This document shows, piece by piece, positions 45,985 through 54,484 of a stretch of DNA of 64,000 nt; the stretch's first letter is position 1, and the number at the start of each line of letters is the position of its first letter. The notes beneath the pieces were generated by a model. The model searched no databases. It saw only the letters and a program-made list of their open reading frames with translations, and was not told the origin of the DNA. The stretch is from Kingella negevensis (GTDB lineage Bacteria > Pseudomonadota > Gammaproteobacteria > Burkholderiales > Neisseriaceae), in NCBI RefSeq assembly GCF_030177895.1, contig NZ_CP123448.1:1178001-1242000 (forward strand). The letters are read 5' to 3'. The position numbers and the translations under genes are program-made.

Positions 45985-46572
45985 TTATTTTCGTGCCGCG
46001 CACAATTCCCATTTTTCAGGCTGCATCAATTCGCTGCTGTATTCCGTAAACACCATGCGCAACGTTAAATCTTCGCTTTCCAGCAACAAAATGCGTGGCA
46101 TACCCTCTTCCGTCAATTCACGTGAAATTTCCCAACCCGATTGCTGCAATTTACCGTCCGCCGTAAAACTGTGTGGCACATCACGCACCCATTCACCATT
46201 CGCCCACACACCCAAATATTTCACAGGCAAATCGTAGCCCAAAAGCTGCTCACTCAATTGCTCAGGCGTGTCTGCCAAATACACCTTGCCATTGCTGTCT
46301 TGCGCCAACACCCCTTGCGAATCCTGACACAACTGCCCTACCGTCGTGCCAATCGGCGTGTTTACATCAATCGTCTCCACACCATTTTTACGCGACCAGT
46401 CAAAGTTCGCATAACTGCCCTTCTCATTAATTTTTACGCCCAGTCTACCCGAAGCTTCAAATTGCCGATTATCACGCTGCGCTTGCCATTGCGCTGGCGT
46501 TTGAGAAGTCGTTGCCACACAAGCCGTCAGCAAACACACGCAGCCTGAAAGAAATATATGTTTCAATTTCAT
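45985..46572 (-). CDS. lolB: Outer-membrane lipoprotein insertion factor
   Basis: The 195-residue lipoprotein has signal peptide and lipobox LTAC near residues 16-19, and the LolB core RQFEASGRLGVKINEKGSYA and NFDWSRKNGVETIDVNTPIG. It receives lipoproteins from LolA at the inner face of the outer membrane. AGGTGAAAC lies before the start. Its neighbour upstream is the TPR protein, 47 bp away. Confidence 0.9.
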   Translation of the reverse strand: MKLKHIFLSGCVCLLTACVATTSQTPAQWQAQRDNRQFEASGRLGVKINEKGSYANFDWSRKNGVETIDVNTPIGTTVGQLCQDSQGVLAQDSNGKVYLADTPEQLSEQLLGYDLPVKYLGVWANGEWVRDVPHSFTADGKLQQSGWEISRELTEEGMPRILLLESEDLTLRMVFTEYSSELMQPEKWELCAARK

Positions 46573-46619
46573 GTTTCACCTCAAAAATGCAGCCTGAAAA
46601 GACTTTCAGACTGCAATGA

Positions 46620-48422
46620 TTATTTAAATTGCACTTTAAACCGCTTCAAAGTATTCAACAAATACTTATCTTTTGGCGACTGAATCCAAGCCTTTTGCCA
46701 AATCTCTTTCGCTTTTTCAGGCTGCTTCAATGCCCAATACACCTCGCCCAAATGGCTCGCCACTTCAGCATTTTCAAAATTATCGTAAGCGAACTCCAAA
46801 TAAGGCAACGCCATCTGAGCCTGACCTTTTTTGTAATAAGCCCAGCCCAAACTATCGTTATACATCACATTATTCGGCTCGGCATCATAAGCAGCCTGAA
46901 TCAACGGCAATGCCTCATTCATGTATTTAGACGGTTTTAACTCCAGCAATACATAACCCAAATTATTCTTAAACATCGCATTATCAGGCTCTAAAGCCAA
47001 TAACTTACGCAAATCCGCAATGCCCTTTTCAGGCTGCGACATCAGTGAATAAAGATTCGCACGGAACTCTAGCGCAATCATCAGCAATTCCGTTTTCAAA
47101 ACAGATTGTTGAGACTTCTCCAAGTTCGCCATATGCGCATTCAATTCAGCCAACAATTTTTTCTGCGGCAACACCTGACTCATCGAACGCAAATAAGCCC
47201 CTTGCAAATCCAAAATAGAAAAAATCGAATCCGAATAAGTTGGGTGCTTAAACGCCTCTTTACTGTATTCATACGTTTTTTGCCAATTTTGTTGCTTATC
47301 TGCAATCATCGTCAGCAAAGACCACTTGTCAAACAAATAATGCGAATGCGTAATTCTCTGCGCCCAATCCTCCGCATTGCGCCAATCCGACATCGACGCA
47401 TATTGCACACTCATATTAATCGCCGCACGCGCCTTATCATCATCGCTACCATGTTCATACGCCTGTTGATAATACTTCGCGACAGTATCTATATCAGCAC
47501 CCTGATACATGTGCAATCTCGCAGCCTGAAAATACACATTTGCCGATTTCGTTTCTTCGTTCAGCAACTTCTGAATTTTTTGTTCAGCCGCGTCATACTG
47601 ACCACTCGCAATCAAATTCTCCACTTCCAGCTCGCGCCAAATCGGTGCTAATTTACTTGAATCCGTCTTTTTGAAAAATGTCGTCAATAAATCAGGATTT
47701 TTGTTCAACTCATGGAACAAAATGCGCATCGTTGTCGGCGAAATATCCTTATCCAAAGTCGCCAAACGCTTCAGCGCACTCATCACCTGCGCCCCTTTGT
47801 TTCCGTTATAAATCACTTCCACCAAAGCAGATTCAGGCAAATCAGAATATTCACGTGCCAACTGAATCACTTGCGAACTAATCCCTTCCGCCTTATCAGG
47901 ACTTTGCAGCGCGTACTCCGCCAAAATCGCCAACAATTTAGAACGCTGCTCATCAGAATTTGCCTCAACAAACACCTGTTTCATGTCCGCCATTGCCACG
48001 TCTAACTGATTATTAGAAATCGCACGCACCCAGCCCCAACGACGCAACGCTGGGCTAGGATTTGGCTCTGATGCACGCCATTTCTGGTAAATCGTCTCTG
48101 CCACATTATAAGCACGCACTTGAGTGGAAATTTCCATAATGCGTTCTGCCACTTCAGGCGATTGCGTGCGGTTATAAACATTCACATAAGAACCCAACGA
48201 TTCCGATAAACGGTTTTCCGTCAGCGCAATTTCACCAAACAACAAAGTAAAAATATGGTCTGTTCGTTTTGCCGCTTCTTCTTTACGTGTGCGTTCCTCT
48301 TGTTCTATTTTTTGCTTTGAATCCACTGGCTCAGAATCATTTGCCGCATAAACGCTGCCTGAAAAAGCCAATAAAATTGCCGCCGCCAATGGCGCAATAC
48401 GCTGATGAAATAAAGGTTTCAT
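46620..48422 (-). CDS. Secreted tetratricopeptide-repeat protein
   Basis: The start at 48422 (MKPLFHQRIAPLAAAILLAF) gives a clean signal peptide with an AYA-type cut near VYAAND. The 600-residue protein is almost all helical repeats. Clear TPR units occur near the C-terminus (NVMYNDSLGWAYYKKGQAQM, ASHLGEVYWALKQPEKAKEI). It is probably periplasmic or outer-membrane attached. Its place just upstream of lolB suggests envelope work; Neisseria has a similar gene order. The substrate or partner is unknown. Confidence 0.8.
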   Translation of the reverse strand: MKPLFHQRIAPLAAAILLAFSGSVYAANDSEPVDSKQKIEQEERTRKEEAAKRTDHIFTLLFGEIALTENRLSESLGSYVNVYNRTQSPEVAERIMEISTQVRAYNVAETIYQKWRASEPNPSPALRRWGWVRAISNNQLDVAMADMKQVFVEANSDEQRSKLLAILAEYALQSPDKAEGISSQVIQLAREYSDLPESALVEVIYNGNKGAQVMSALKRLATLDKDISPTTMRILFHELNKNPDLLTTFFKKTDSSKLAPIWRELEVENLIASGQYDAAEQKIQKLLNEETKSANVYFQAARLHMYQGADIDTVAKYYQQAYEHGSDDDKARAAINMSVQYASMSDWRNAEDWAQRITHSHYLFDKWSLLTMIADKQQNWQKTYEYSKEAFKHPTYSDSIFSILDLQGAYLRSMSQVLPQKKLLAELNAHMANLEKSQQSVLKTELLMIALEFRANLYSLMSQPEKGIADLRKLLALEPDNAMFKNNLGYVLLELKPSKYMNEALPLIQAAYDAEPNNVMYNDSLGWAYYKKGQAQMALPYLEFAYDNFENAEVASHLGEVYWALKQPEKAKEIWQKAWIQSPKDKYLLNTLKRFKVQFK

Positions 48423-48506
48423 TGATAAATTTCCAATTACATGATTTTTAAACAATATAGCACAAGCACAAGAAAAATAGTTTGCAGAAAAAGTAAATTC
48501 AAAACA

Positions 48507-48539
48507 AAACGCAGCCTGAAAACTTTTCAGGCTGCGTTT
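48507..48539 (-). terminator. Uptake-word hairpin after the hemerythrin gene
   Basis: AAACGCAGCCTGAAAA / TTTTCAGGCTGCGTTT with a one-base gap, ten bases downstream of the gene on the minus strand. Confidence 0.65.
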
Positions 48540-48548
48540 ACTAATATG

Positions 48549-49028
48549 TTACGCTTCTTCGTTCAAAGCACGCGGAAACAACAAATTATTTTCAAAATCA
48601 ATGTGTGCCAACAAATCATCTGCAAATTCACGCAATTCCGCGTATAACCGTTGCCAACTATTGCACGCATCAGCAGGCGGCGTTAAATTATCTGTCAAAT
48701 CAAATAATTGTTGCAAAACCGCGCTGTGGTCTTCATGCTCCATCATCATTACACGAATCGGCATTCCCGCATTGCGACCCATGCCACCTTTAATCATCGG
48801 GAACAACATACGTTCTTCCTTCATCATGTGGCTCGCCAATTCTGCCTCAATATGTTGCACCAAAGGCAACAAATCCGCAGAAACTTTGTCCGCATGTCGC
48901 TCACTCACTTTTTGCGCCAACGGAATAATGCTCGCAAATTGACGGCGATGCGTTTCATGAAAACGCTCCAGCACATGGTCTACAGTTGCTGGTAATGGCG
49001 CATTTTGCCAAACAGATTGGTCAGTCAT
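48549..49028 (-). CDS. Hemerythrin-like iron-sulfur repair protein (YtfE/DnrN group)
   Basis: The 159-residue four-helix protein has the di-iron ligand pattern of YtfE/ScdA/DnrN: DHVLERFHETHRRQF, HIEAELASHMMKEERMLFP, MEHEDH and HIDFENNLLFPRAL. It is shorter than YtfE (about 220 residues) because the N-terminal ScdA domain is missing. In Neisseria the DnrN homologue repairs nitrosative damage to iron-sulfur centres under NsrR control. A 23-bp palindrome lies 51 bp upstream of the start. Confidence 0.8.
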   Translation of the reverse strand: MTDQSVWQNAPLPATVDHVLERFHETHRRQFASIIPLAQKVSERHADKVSADLLPLVQHIEAELASHMMKEERMLFPMIKGGMGRNAGMPIRVMMMEHEDHSAVLQQLFDLTDNLTPPADACNSWQRLYAELREFADDLLAHIDFENNLLFPRALNEEA

Positions 49029-49078
49029 GGTAGTGTCCTTAAAATATTGTTATTTGCCCAAAGTTTCAGGCTGCTTTA

Positions 49079-49101
49079 AAGTTTCATATTTTATGAAACT
49101 T
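49079..49101. promoter_or_regulatory. Candidate operator (NsrR-like palindrome)
   Basis: AAGTTTCATA-TTT-TATGAAACTT has perfect 10-base arms. Its size and A/T-rich centre fit the NsrR-type arrangement (AAGATGCAT-type half sites), but the GAT/GCAT bases differ. Confidence 0.45.
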
Positions 49102-49157
49102 ACGCAGCAAAAGAAACCCCTTTTACATTTTCAGGCAGCCTGAAAACAAAAAAGCAG

Positions 49158-49183
49158 CCTGAAAGCACTTTCAAGCTACTTTT
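49158..49183 (-). terminator. Imperfect uptake-word hairpin after rppH
   Basis: GCCTGAAAG and CTTTCAAGC form an imperfect stem with one mismatch, flanked by AAAAAAGCA and TACTTTT, just downstream of rppH on the minus strand. Confidence 0.45.
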
Positions 49184-49185
49184 GC

Positions 49186-49725
49186 TCAACACTTATTCTG
49201 TAACGCTTTACGCATTTCTACCGCACGCGCCTGATACTCCCCCATACTTTCCACACCACGCAGAAACCGCGAAAGCTCAGTCAGCGCACGCTCATACACA
49301 TAACGCTTAAACTCAATCACCTCATCAATCGGTGCCCAATATTCATGCCACCGCCAACCATCAAACTCAGGCTGATGAGTTACTTGCAAATGCACATCAG
49401 AATCCTGTCCCACCAATTTCAGCAAAAACCAAATCTGCTTCTGCCCACGATAAGACCCACGCCATTCACGGCGCACCCAATTGGTTGGCACATCATAACG
49501 CAACCAATCGCGCGTCCGCCCCAAAATCTTCACATGCTGCGGCAACAGCCCTACTTCCTCAAATAACTCACGATACATCGCCGTTTCAGGACTTTCCCCA
49601 GGTTTAATCCCACCTTGCGGAAACTGCCACGAATGCTCACGCACCCGTTTCCCCCAAAAAACCAAATTATCATCGTTCACCAAAATAATGCCAACGTTCG
49701 GGCGATACCCCTCTCTATCCAACAT
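49186..49725 (-). CDS. rppH: RNA pyrophosphohydrolase
   Basis: The start at 49725 ([20 protein letters not shown]) has the family's invariant N-terminus and GGGGAC upstream; the longer frame to 49788 is rejected. The 179-residue Nudix enzyme has the box [20 protein letters not shown] followed by VGLLP. It removes pyrophosphate from mRNA 5' ends and so starts decay. Confidence 0.95.
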   Translation of the reverse strand: MLDREGYRPNVGIILVNDDNLVFWGKRVREHSWQFPQGGIKPGESPETAMYRELFEEVGLLPQHVKILGRTRDWLRYDVPTNWVRREWRGSYRGQKQIWFLLKLVGQDSDVHLQVTHQPEFDGWRWHEYWAPIDEVIEFKRYVYERALTELSRFLRGVESMGEYQARAVEMRKALQNKC

Positions 49726-49843
49726 CACATAGTCCCCAAATAAAATAAAATTTCCCGAATTTTCCCACAAAACCGCCCCAACTGCCAACGCATGCTAAAA
49801 TCCCATTTTTCCCATTTAAAACAGCCAAAAGGCAGCCTGAAAA

Positions 49844-50047
49844 ATGAACGAACTCAACCAACTCATGCAAACCGAAAGCTACGGCGAAGCGCAAGAAACC
49901 CTCCAATTTTTCCTAGAAGAATGCAGCCTAGACGAAGCCCCAACCACCGAAGAAATCGCCCAATGGCGCGACATACTTAAACAACGCGGCGGCAAATTCA
50001 CCAAACTCGCCGACCAATGCCAAATTTTTCTAGACGAACTCGCATGA
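49844..50047 (+). CDS. Small acidic protein of unknown function
   Basis: The 67-residue protein (MNELNQLMQTESYGEAQETL...) is acidic and helical, with no motif I recognise. Its ATG follows GGCAGCCTGAAAA, an uptake word that takes the ribosome-binding position. It overlaps the vanZ-like gene by four bases, so the two are coupled. Confidence 0.65.
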   Translation: MNELNQLMQTESYGEAQETLQFFLEECSLDEAPTTEEIAQWRDILKQRGGKFTKLADQCQIFLDELA

Positions 50048-50412
50048 AACTCCCAAAAAACAAATGGCTTGTTTTGGGTGTGCTGTGGTTTATCGCAGGC
50101 ATCTATTCCCTGATTTTCCGCGAAAGCACCAGCCAAACACCGCCACCCTTTCCCCATTTTGACAAACTCGCCCACTGCCTACTCTTTTTCGCCCAAACAT
50201 GGCTACTGGCAAAAGCATGGCTCACCGAATCGCTCAAAGTACCCATACGCACCCTATTTATTTTTGGGTTGGTGTACGCCATTTGCAGCGAAATCGCCCA
50301 ATATTTGCTCACAAAAACACGACAAGGCGACCCATTTGATGCATTGGCAGACATGATTGGCGTAAGCGTTGCACTCTATTTAGCCATCAGCAAGCAAAAA
50401 ATTAAAAACTAA
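50044..50412 (+). CDS. VanZ-like family membrane protein
   Basis: The ATG at 50044 overlaps the previous stop (ATGA). The 122-residue protein has membrane segments at about 8-25, 44-60, 72-88 and 100-115. It carries the VanZ-like core HFDKLAHCLLFFAQTWLLAK and CSEIAQYLLTKTRQGDPFDA. Despite the name, no antibiotic-resistance role should be assumed. Confidence 0.75.
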   Translation: MKLPKNKWLVLGVLWFIAGIYSLIFRESTSQTPPPFPHFDKLAHCLLFFAQTWLLAKAWLTESLKVPIRTLFIFGLVYAICSEIAQYLLTKTRQGDPFDALADMIGVSVALYLAISKQKIKN

Positions 50413-50469
50413 ATTTTATTTATAAACAATAAACTATAAAATTTATACAAAATAAATCACGAATAGAGT

Positions 50470-50497
50470 TTGACTGTTTTCAGAATTCATATATAAT
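50470..50497 (+). promoter_or_regulatory. Promoter of tRNA-Asn
   Basis: TTGACT at 50470-50475 and TATAAT at 50492-50497, spacer 16 bp, 11 bp before the tRNA. Confidence 0.75.
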
Positions 50498-50508
50498 TCA
50501 GTCTTCAT

Positions 50509-50584
50509 TCCCTGATAGCTCAGTCGGTAGAGCGACGGACTGTTAATCCGCAGGTCGCTGGTTCGAGCCCAGCTCGGGGAGCCA
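50509..50584 (+). tRNA. tRNA-Asn (GTT)
   Basis: The 76-base cloverleaf has acceptor arms TCCCTGA / TCGGGGA, D-arm GCTCAGTCGGTAGAGC, anticodon GTT within GGACTGTTAATCC, T-arm GCTGGTTCGAGCCCAGC and encoded GCCA. Confidence 0.97.
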
Positions 50585-50590
50585 AATATG

Positions 50591-50627
50591 GAGAGCTAGA
50601 TAATTTATCTAGCTCTCTAATTTTTTG
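50591..50627 (+). terminator. Terminator after tRNA-Asn
   Basis: GAGAGCTAGATAA / TTATCTAGCTCTC, 13-base perfect arms, followed by TAATTTTTTG. Confidence 0.85.
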
Positions 50628-50721
50628 TCTATTGCTCAACCTTTCGCGTACGCATTACACTCTTTCTCATCTCAAAATATTCACACCTTAATTGCAGCCT
50701 GAAAACACAAAAGGTAATAAC

Positions 50722-51801
50722 ATGACATTCTCTCAACAAGACGAACAATTCATGCGCCACGCCCTAGAATTGGCGTGGCAAGGACGCTTTTCCACTTCCC
50801 CCAATCCGCGTGTGGGCTGCGTGATTGTGCGCGGCGAGCAAATTGTCGGGCAAGGCTTTCATGTATGCGCTGGCGAACCACACGCCGAAGTTCACGCGCT
50901 GCGGCAGGCTGGCGAATTGGCGCGTGGCGCAACAGCTTACGTTACGCTAGAACCATGTTCGCATTACGGACGCACGCCGCCGTGTGCCAAAGGTCTGATT
51001 GAAGCAGGCGTGGCGCGTGTGGTTGCCGCCATGCAAGACCCTAATCCGCTGGTGTCTGGCAAAGGTTTGGCAATGTTGACAGAAGCTGGGATTGCGGTGC
51101 AACACGGTTTATACGAAGCCGAAGCGCGTGAATTGAACCGCGGATTTTTGTCGCGCATTGAACGTGAACGCCCGTTTGTCCGCGTAAAAGTGGCGATAAG
51201 TTTGGACGGCAAAACAGCATTGGCAGACGGGCGCAGCTTTTGGATTACAGGCGCGGCGGCGCGGCATGATGTGCAAGTTTTGCGTGCGGAAAGTTGCGCG
51301 GTTTTAACGGGGATTGGCACGATTTTGGCGGACAATCCGCGCTTGAATGTGCGTGATTTTGAGACGATTCGCCAACCGATTCGTGTGGTGTTAGACAGCA
51401 TTTTCAGGCTGCCTGAAAGTGCAAATGTGGTGCAAGACGGTGGGCAAACGTGGGTATTTTCGTTGGCAGACGCGCCTGATTGGGTGGCGAAATATGCGAA
51501 TGTTCGCGTTTTCAGGCTGCCTGAAAATCGGGATTTGACGCAAGTTTTGCAGATTTTGGCGCGTGAAAATGTGGGCGAATTGTTGGTGGAAGCAGGTTCT
51601 ACGGTGGTTTCGGAATTTGTGAAACAAGATTTGGCTGATGAATTAGTGATTTATCAAGCACCAAAATTGTTGGGGGAAACGGGTAAACAGGCTTTCAGGC
51701 TGCCTGAAAATGTGCAGGTTTTGGCGCAAGACGGAGATTGGCGCACAGTTTCGCTGGAAACGATGGGCGATGATGTGAAGTGGGTTTTGCGAAGAAGATA
51801 A
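50722..51801 (+). CDS. ribD: Riboflavin biosynthesis deaminase/reductase
   Basis: The ATG at 50722 (MTFSQQDEQFMRHALELAWQ) follows AAAGGTAATAAC; an upstream start at 50692 would translate an uptake word. The 359-residue enzyme has the deaminase zinc motifs HAEVHAL and PCSHYGRTPPC, then a reductase domain from about residue 145 (RVKVAISLDGKTAL, LRAESCAVLTGIGTILADNP). It carries out two steps from the GTP-derived pyrimidine to ribitylamino-uracil phosphate. Three uptake words encode FRLPES, FRLPEN and FRLPEN in the reductase domain. Confidence 0.95.
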   Translation: MTFSQQDEQFMRHALELAWQGRFSTSPNPRVGCVIVRGEQIVGQGFHVCAGEPHAEVHALRQAGELARGATAYVTLEPCSHYGRTPPCAKGLIEAGVARVVAAMQDPNPLVSGKGLAMLTEAGIAVQHGLYEAEARELNRGFLSRIERERPFVRVKVAISLDGKTALADGRSFWITGAAARHDVQVLRAESCAVLTGIGTILADNPRLNVRDFETIRQPIRVVLDSIFRLPESANVVQDGGQTWVFSLADAPDWVAKYANVRVFRLPENRDLTQVLQILARENVGELLVEAGSTVVSEFVKQDLADELVIYQAPKLLGETGKQAFRLPENVQVLAQDGDWRTVSLETMGDDVKWVLRRR

Positions 51802-51802
51802 G

Positions 51803-51839
51803 AAAATGCAGCCTGAAAATGATTTTCAGGCTGCATTTT
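51803..51839. terminator. Uptake-word hairpin between ribD and DUF3079 gene
   Basis: AAAATGCAGCCTGAAAAT and ATTTTCAGGCTGCATTTT, 18-base arms, between converging genes. Confidence 0.75.
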
Positions 51840-52103
51840 TTAATCTGCACGTTTAATCGGAATTTTAATATGTGGTTTTGTGGGTTTCGGTGCTTCTTTC
51901 AAACCTAGTTCAATTTGCTGCTCTTCAGATAACAAGTCCGACCAGTCGCCATTTTTGTACCATTCTGGACCGTCTAATTCAATCGGGTGTTGAATGCGTT
52001 CGCAGCCATTGCCGCACATTAAATCATCGTCTTTACAATATTTGTCGCAACCCCAGCAAATGCGTTCGGGGCGTTTTGGGGTAATAGGGAATTTTTTTGC
52101 CAT
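51840..52103 (-). CDS. DUF3079 family protein
   Basis: The 87-residue protein begins MAKKFPITPKRPERICWGCD and has four to five Cys in WGCDKYCKDDDLMCGNGCER, a probable zinc site, then HPIELDGPEWY. These are the features of the DUF3079 family. Its function is unknown. The C-terminal Lys/Pro-rich tail extends beyond the core domain. Confidence 0.8.
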   Translation of the reverse strand: MAKKFPITPKRPERICWGCDKYCKDDDLMCGNGCERIQHPIELDGPEWYKNGDWSDLLSEEQQIELGLKEAPKPTKPHIKIPIKRAD

Positions 52104-52207
52104 TGTTTCAGTTCATCTTGTTTATGGTTATTTTTCAGGCTGCGTTTAGATTGCAGCCTGAAAACAAATATTTTGGTTATTTTGATGATATTACGCAGCC
52201 TGAAAAC

Positions 52208-52840
52208 CTAAGGTGCAAGTCGTTCCTTAATCCAGTTGCCGTTTTCCAAGCGATACACAATTCTATCGTGCAAACGGCTTGGGCGACCTTGCCAAAATTC
52301 CACACGGTCTGGAATCACAAGGTAGCCGCCCCAATGTTCAGGGCGCGGCACATGAAGCGGATGTCGCGCACCAAACATCGCCGCGCGCGCCACAATCACT
52401 TGCTTGTTCGCAATCACTTGGCTTTGCTCGCTCGCCCACGCACCCACGCGACTGGTGTAAGGGCGACTGTCAAAATATTCATCAGATAAATGCTCTGGCA
52501 GCTTTTCTACTCGTCCTTCCACGCGCACTTGGCGTTCCAATTCCGCCCAAAAAAACGTTAGCGAAGCAAAAGGGTTCGCCGCCAATGCGCGACCTTTACG
52601 GCTGTGGTAATTGCTAAAAAACACAAAACCTTGCTGATTCACTTCTTTGAGCAACAAAATTCGGTTGCTAGGGCGACCATCTTTATCCACCGTTGCCACG
52701 TTCATTGCAGTCGGTTCAGGCACTTGCGATGCCATCGCCTCGTTCATCCATTGTTCAAATTGAGCAATCGGGTTGTCCAAACAGTGTTTTTTAGACAACT
52801 CGCGTTTGCTGTAATCCTGTCTAATGTCGTGCAAATCCAT
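52208..52840 (-). CDS. pdxH: Pyridoxine/pyridoxamine 5'-phosphate oxidase
   Basis: The start at 52840 ([20 protein letters not shown]) gives the family N-terminus. The 210-residue FMN enzyme has [47 protein letters not shown] and the C-terminal [20 protein letters not shown] with RLHDRI that holds the substrate. It makes pyridoxal phosphate. The ribosome-binding site is weak. Confidence 0.95.
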   Translation of the reverse strand: MDLHDIRQDYSKRELSKKHCLDNPIAQFEQWMNEAMASQVPEPTAMNVATVDKDGRPSNRILLLKEVNQQGFVFFSNYHSRKGRALAANPFASLTFFWAELERQVRVEGRVEKLPEHLSDEYFDSRPYTSRVGAWASEQSQVIANKQVIVARAAMFGARHPLHVPRPEHWGGYLVIPDRVEFWQGRPSRLHDRIVYRLENGNWIKERLAP

Positions 52841-53050
52841 GGTAACGCGCCAAAATATTCTTGGAAAGCGCATATTATAGACCTATCAACTTCAGATAGA
52901 AACCCTTGCGCCAATTTGTGAAAATACGTTAATTTCAAGGCTAATTGAGATAAATTATCATTTAATAGTCAAAAGGTTAAACCATTTAACACACTTTAAT
53001 TTTTTCGTTATAATCGCGCCCAACTAAACATAAAAACAAGCCACTACATT

Positions 53051-54295
53051 ATGAAACTCACTGTTATTGGACTCAACCACCAAACCGCGCCTGTGCATAT
53101 CCGCGAGCAACTGGCATTTACCGCCGACTCGTTGGCAGACGCTGTGCGCGATTTAAGTTTAAATGTCGCAGCCGAAGCCGTTATCCTATCCACTTGCAAC
53201 CGTACAGAACTCTATTGCGTGGGCGAAGGCGAGCTGATTATTGACTGGTTGGCGAGCTATAAAAACGTGAATGTGGACGAAATCCGCCCGTATTTGTATG
53301 TATTGGGTTGCGGCGACACCATTCGCCACGCGTTCCGAGTAGCCTGTGGTCTGGACAGCATGGTACTGGGCGAACCGCAAATCTTGGGGCAAATGAAAGA
53401 AGCCGTACGCGTGGCGCGTGAACAAGACGGCGTTAGTACATGGTTGAACGCCCTGTTCCAACGCACTTTTCAGGCTGCAAAAGAAGTTCGCAGCTTAAGC
53501 GGCGTGGGCGACAACGTGGTGTCTATGGCATCAGCCGCCGTGCGTATGGCAGAGCAATCTGTAGGCGACATCAGCAGCCTGAACGTGCTGTTTGTCGGCG
53601 CAGGCGAAATGAATGAATCTGTGGCAACTTATTTCGCTGCACGTTCGCCAAAACAGTTAATGGTTGCCAACCGCACGCTCACTCGCGCCACCCATTTGTG
53701 CAGCAAATTGGGACACGGCGCACAAGCGTGTAAATTAGATGTGCTGCCTGAAATCGTGTCGCGCTACGATGTGATTGTGGTTTGCACAGCAAGCCAAACG
53801 CCGATTATCACGCAAGAGATGATTCAGGCTGCGTCTGCACAACGCGGCGCAAAACCGATGTTTGTGTTGGATTTGGCTGTGCCGCGCAATGTTGAACCGA
53901 GCGTGGCAAACATGGCTGGCGTGATGTTGCACACCGTTGATGATATGGCGGAACGCGTGGCAAGTGGCAAAGAAGCGCGCGCGGCGGCGGCTGAAGCGGC
54001 TGAAACCATGGTAGAAACCAAAGTGCATGAATTTTTGGCGTGGCAGCAACAACGCCAACGTGTGCCATTGATTTGCGCTCTGCGCGATGAAGGCGAGCGT
54101 GCGCGTCAGCAAGTGTTAAATAACGCGATTCGTCAGTTGGCAAAAGGCACACCGCCTGAAGAAGTGTTAGAACGCTTGTCGGTGCAATTAACCAATAAAT
54201 TGCTGCATTCGCCTACTCGTGCGTTGAATAAAGCCAGTTTGCATGATACGCATGTGGTGAGTACGTTATCGCAGGTTTATCATTTAAACCATTAA
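53051..54295 (+). CDS. hemA: Glutamyl-tRNA reductase
   Basis: The 414-residue enzyme has the N-terminal GLNHQTAPVHIREQLAFT, the catalytic Cys in ILSTCNRTELY (about residue 50) and the NADPH domain with FVGAGEMNESVA. It reduces glutamyl-tRNA to glutamate semialdehyde, the first step of haem synthesis by the C5 route. Uptake words near 53469, 53574 and 53823 encode FQAAKE, SSLN and IQAAS. Confidence 0.97.
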   Translation: MKLTVIGLNHQTAPVHIREQLAFTADSLADAVRDLSLNVAAEAVILSTCNRTELYCVGEGELIIDWLASYKNVNVDEIRPYLYVLGCGDTIRHAFRVACGLDSMVLGEPQILGQMKEAVRVAREQDGVSTWLNALFQRTFQAAKEVRSLSGVGDNVVSMASAAVRMAEQSVGDISSLNVLFVGAGEMNESVATYFAARSPKQLMVANRTLTRATHLCSKLGHGAQACKLDVLPEIVSRYDVIVVCTASQTPIITQEMIQAASAQRGAKPMFVLDLAVPRNVEPSVANMAGVMLHTVDDMAERVASGKEARAAAAEAAETMVETKVHEFLAWQQQRQRVPLICALRDEGERARQQVLNNAIRQLAKGTPPEEVLERLSVQLTNKLLHSPTRALNKASLHDTHVVSTLSQVYHLNH

Positions 54296-54484
54296 GATAA
54301 ATACATAATCAGGCAGCCTGAAACATATTTTTAGGCTGCCTGAAGTTATAATTGCAATAAATTTTCATCTTTTTGCGATAAACGTCTTTTCTTCATTTAC
54401 AAAATCGCCTAATCTTACACACATTGATAAAAACGCAGGCAGTCTGAAAACGCAGCCTGAAAAAATAGGAAAAAATACCAAAAT

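Noticed and set aside
50044..50412. Glycopeptide resistance from the VanZ-like gene
   Set aside because: The VanZ-like family is broad, and no vanA, vanH or vanX genes are nearby.
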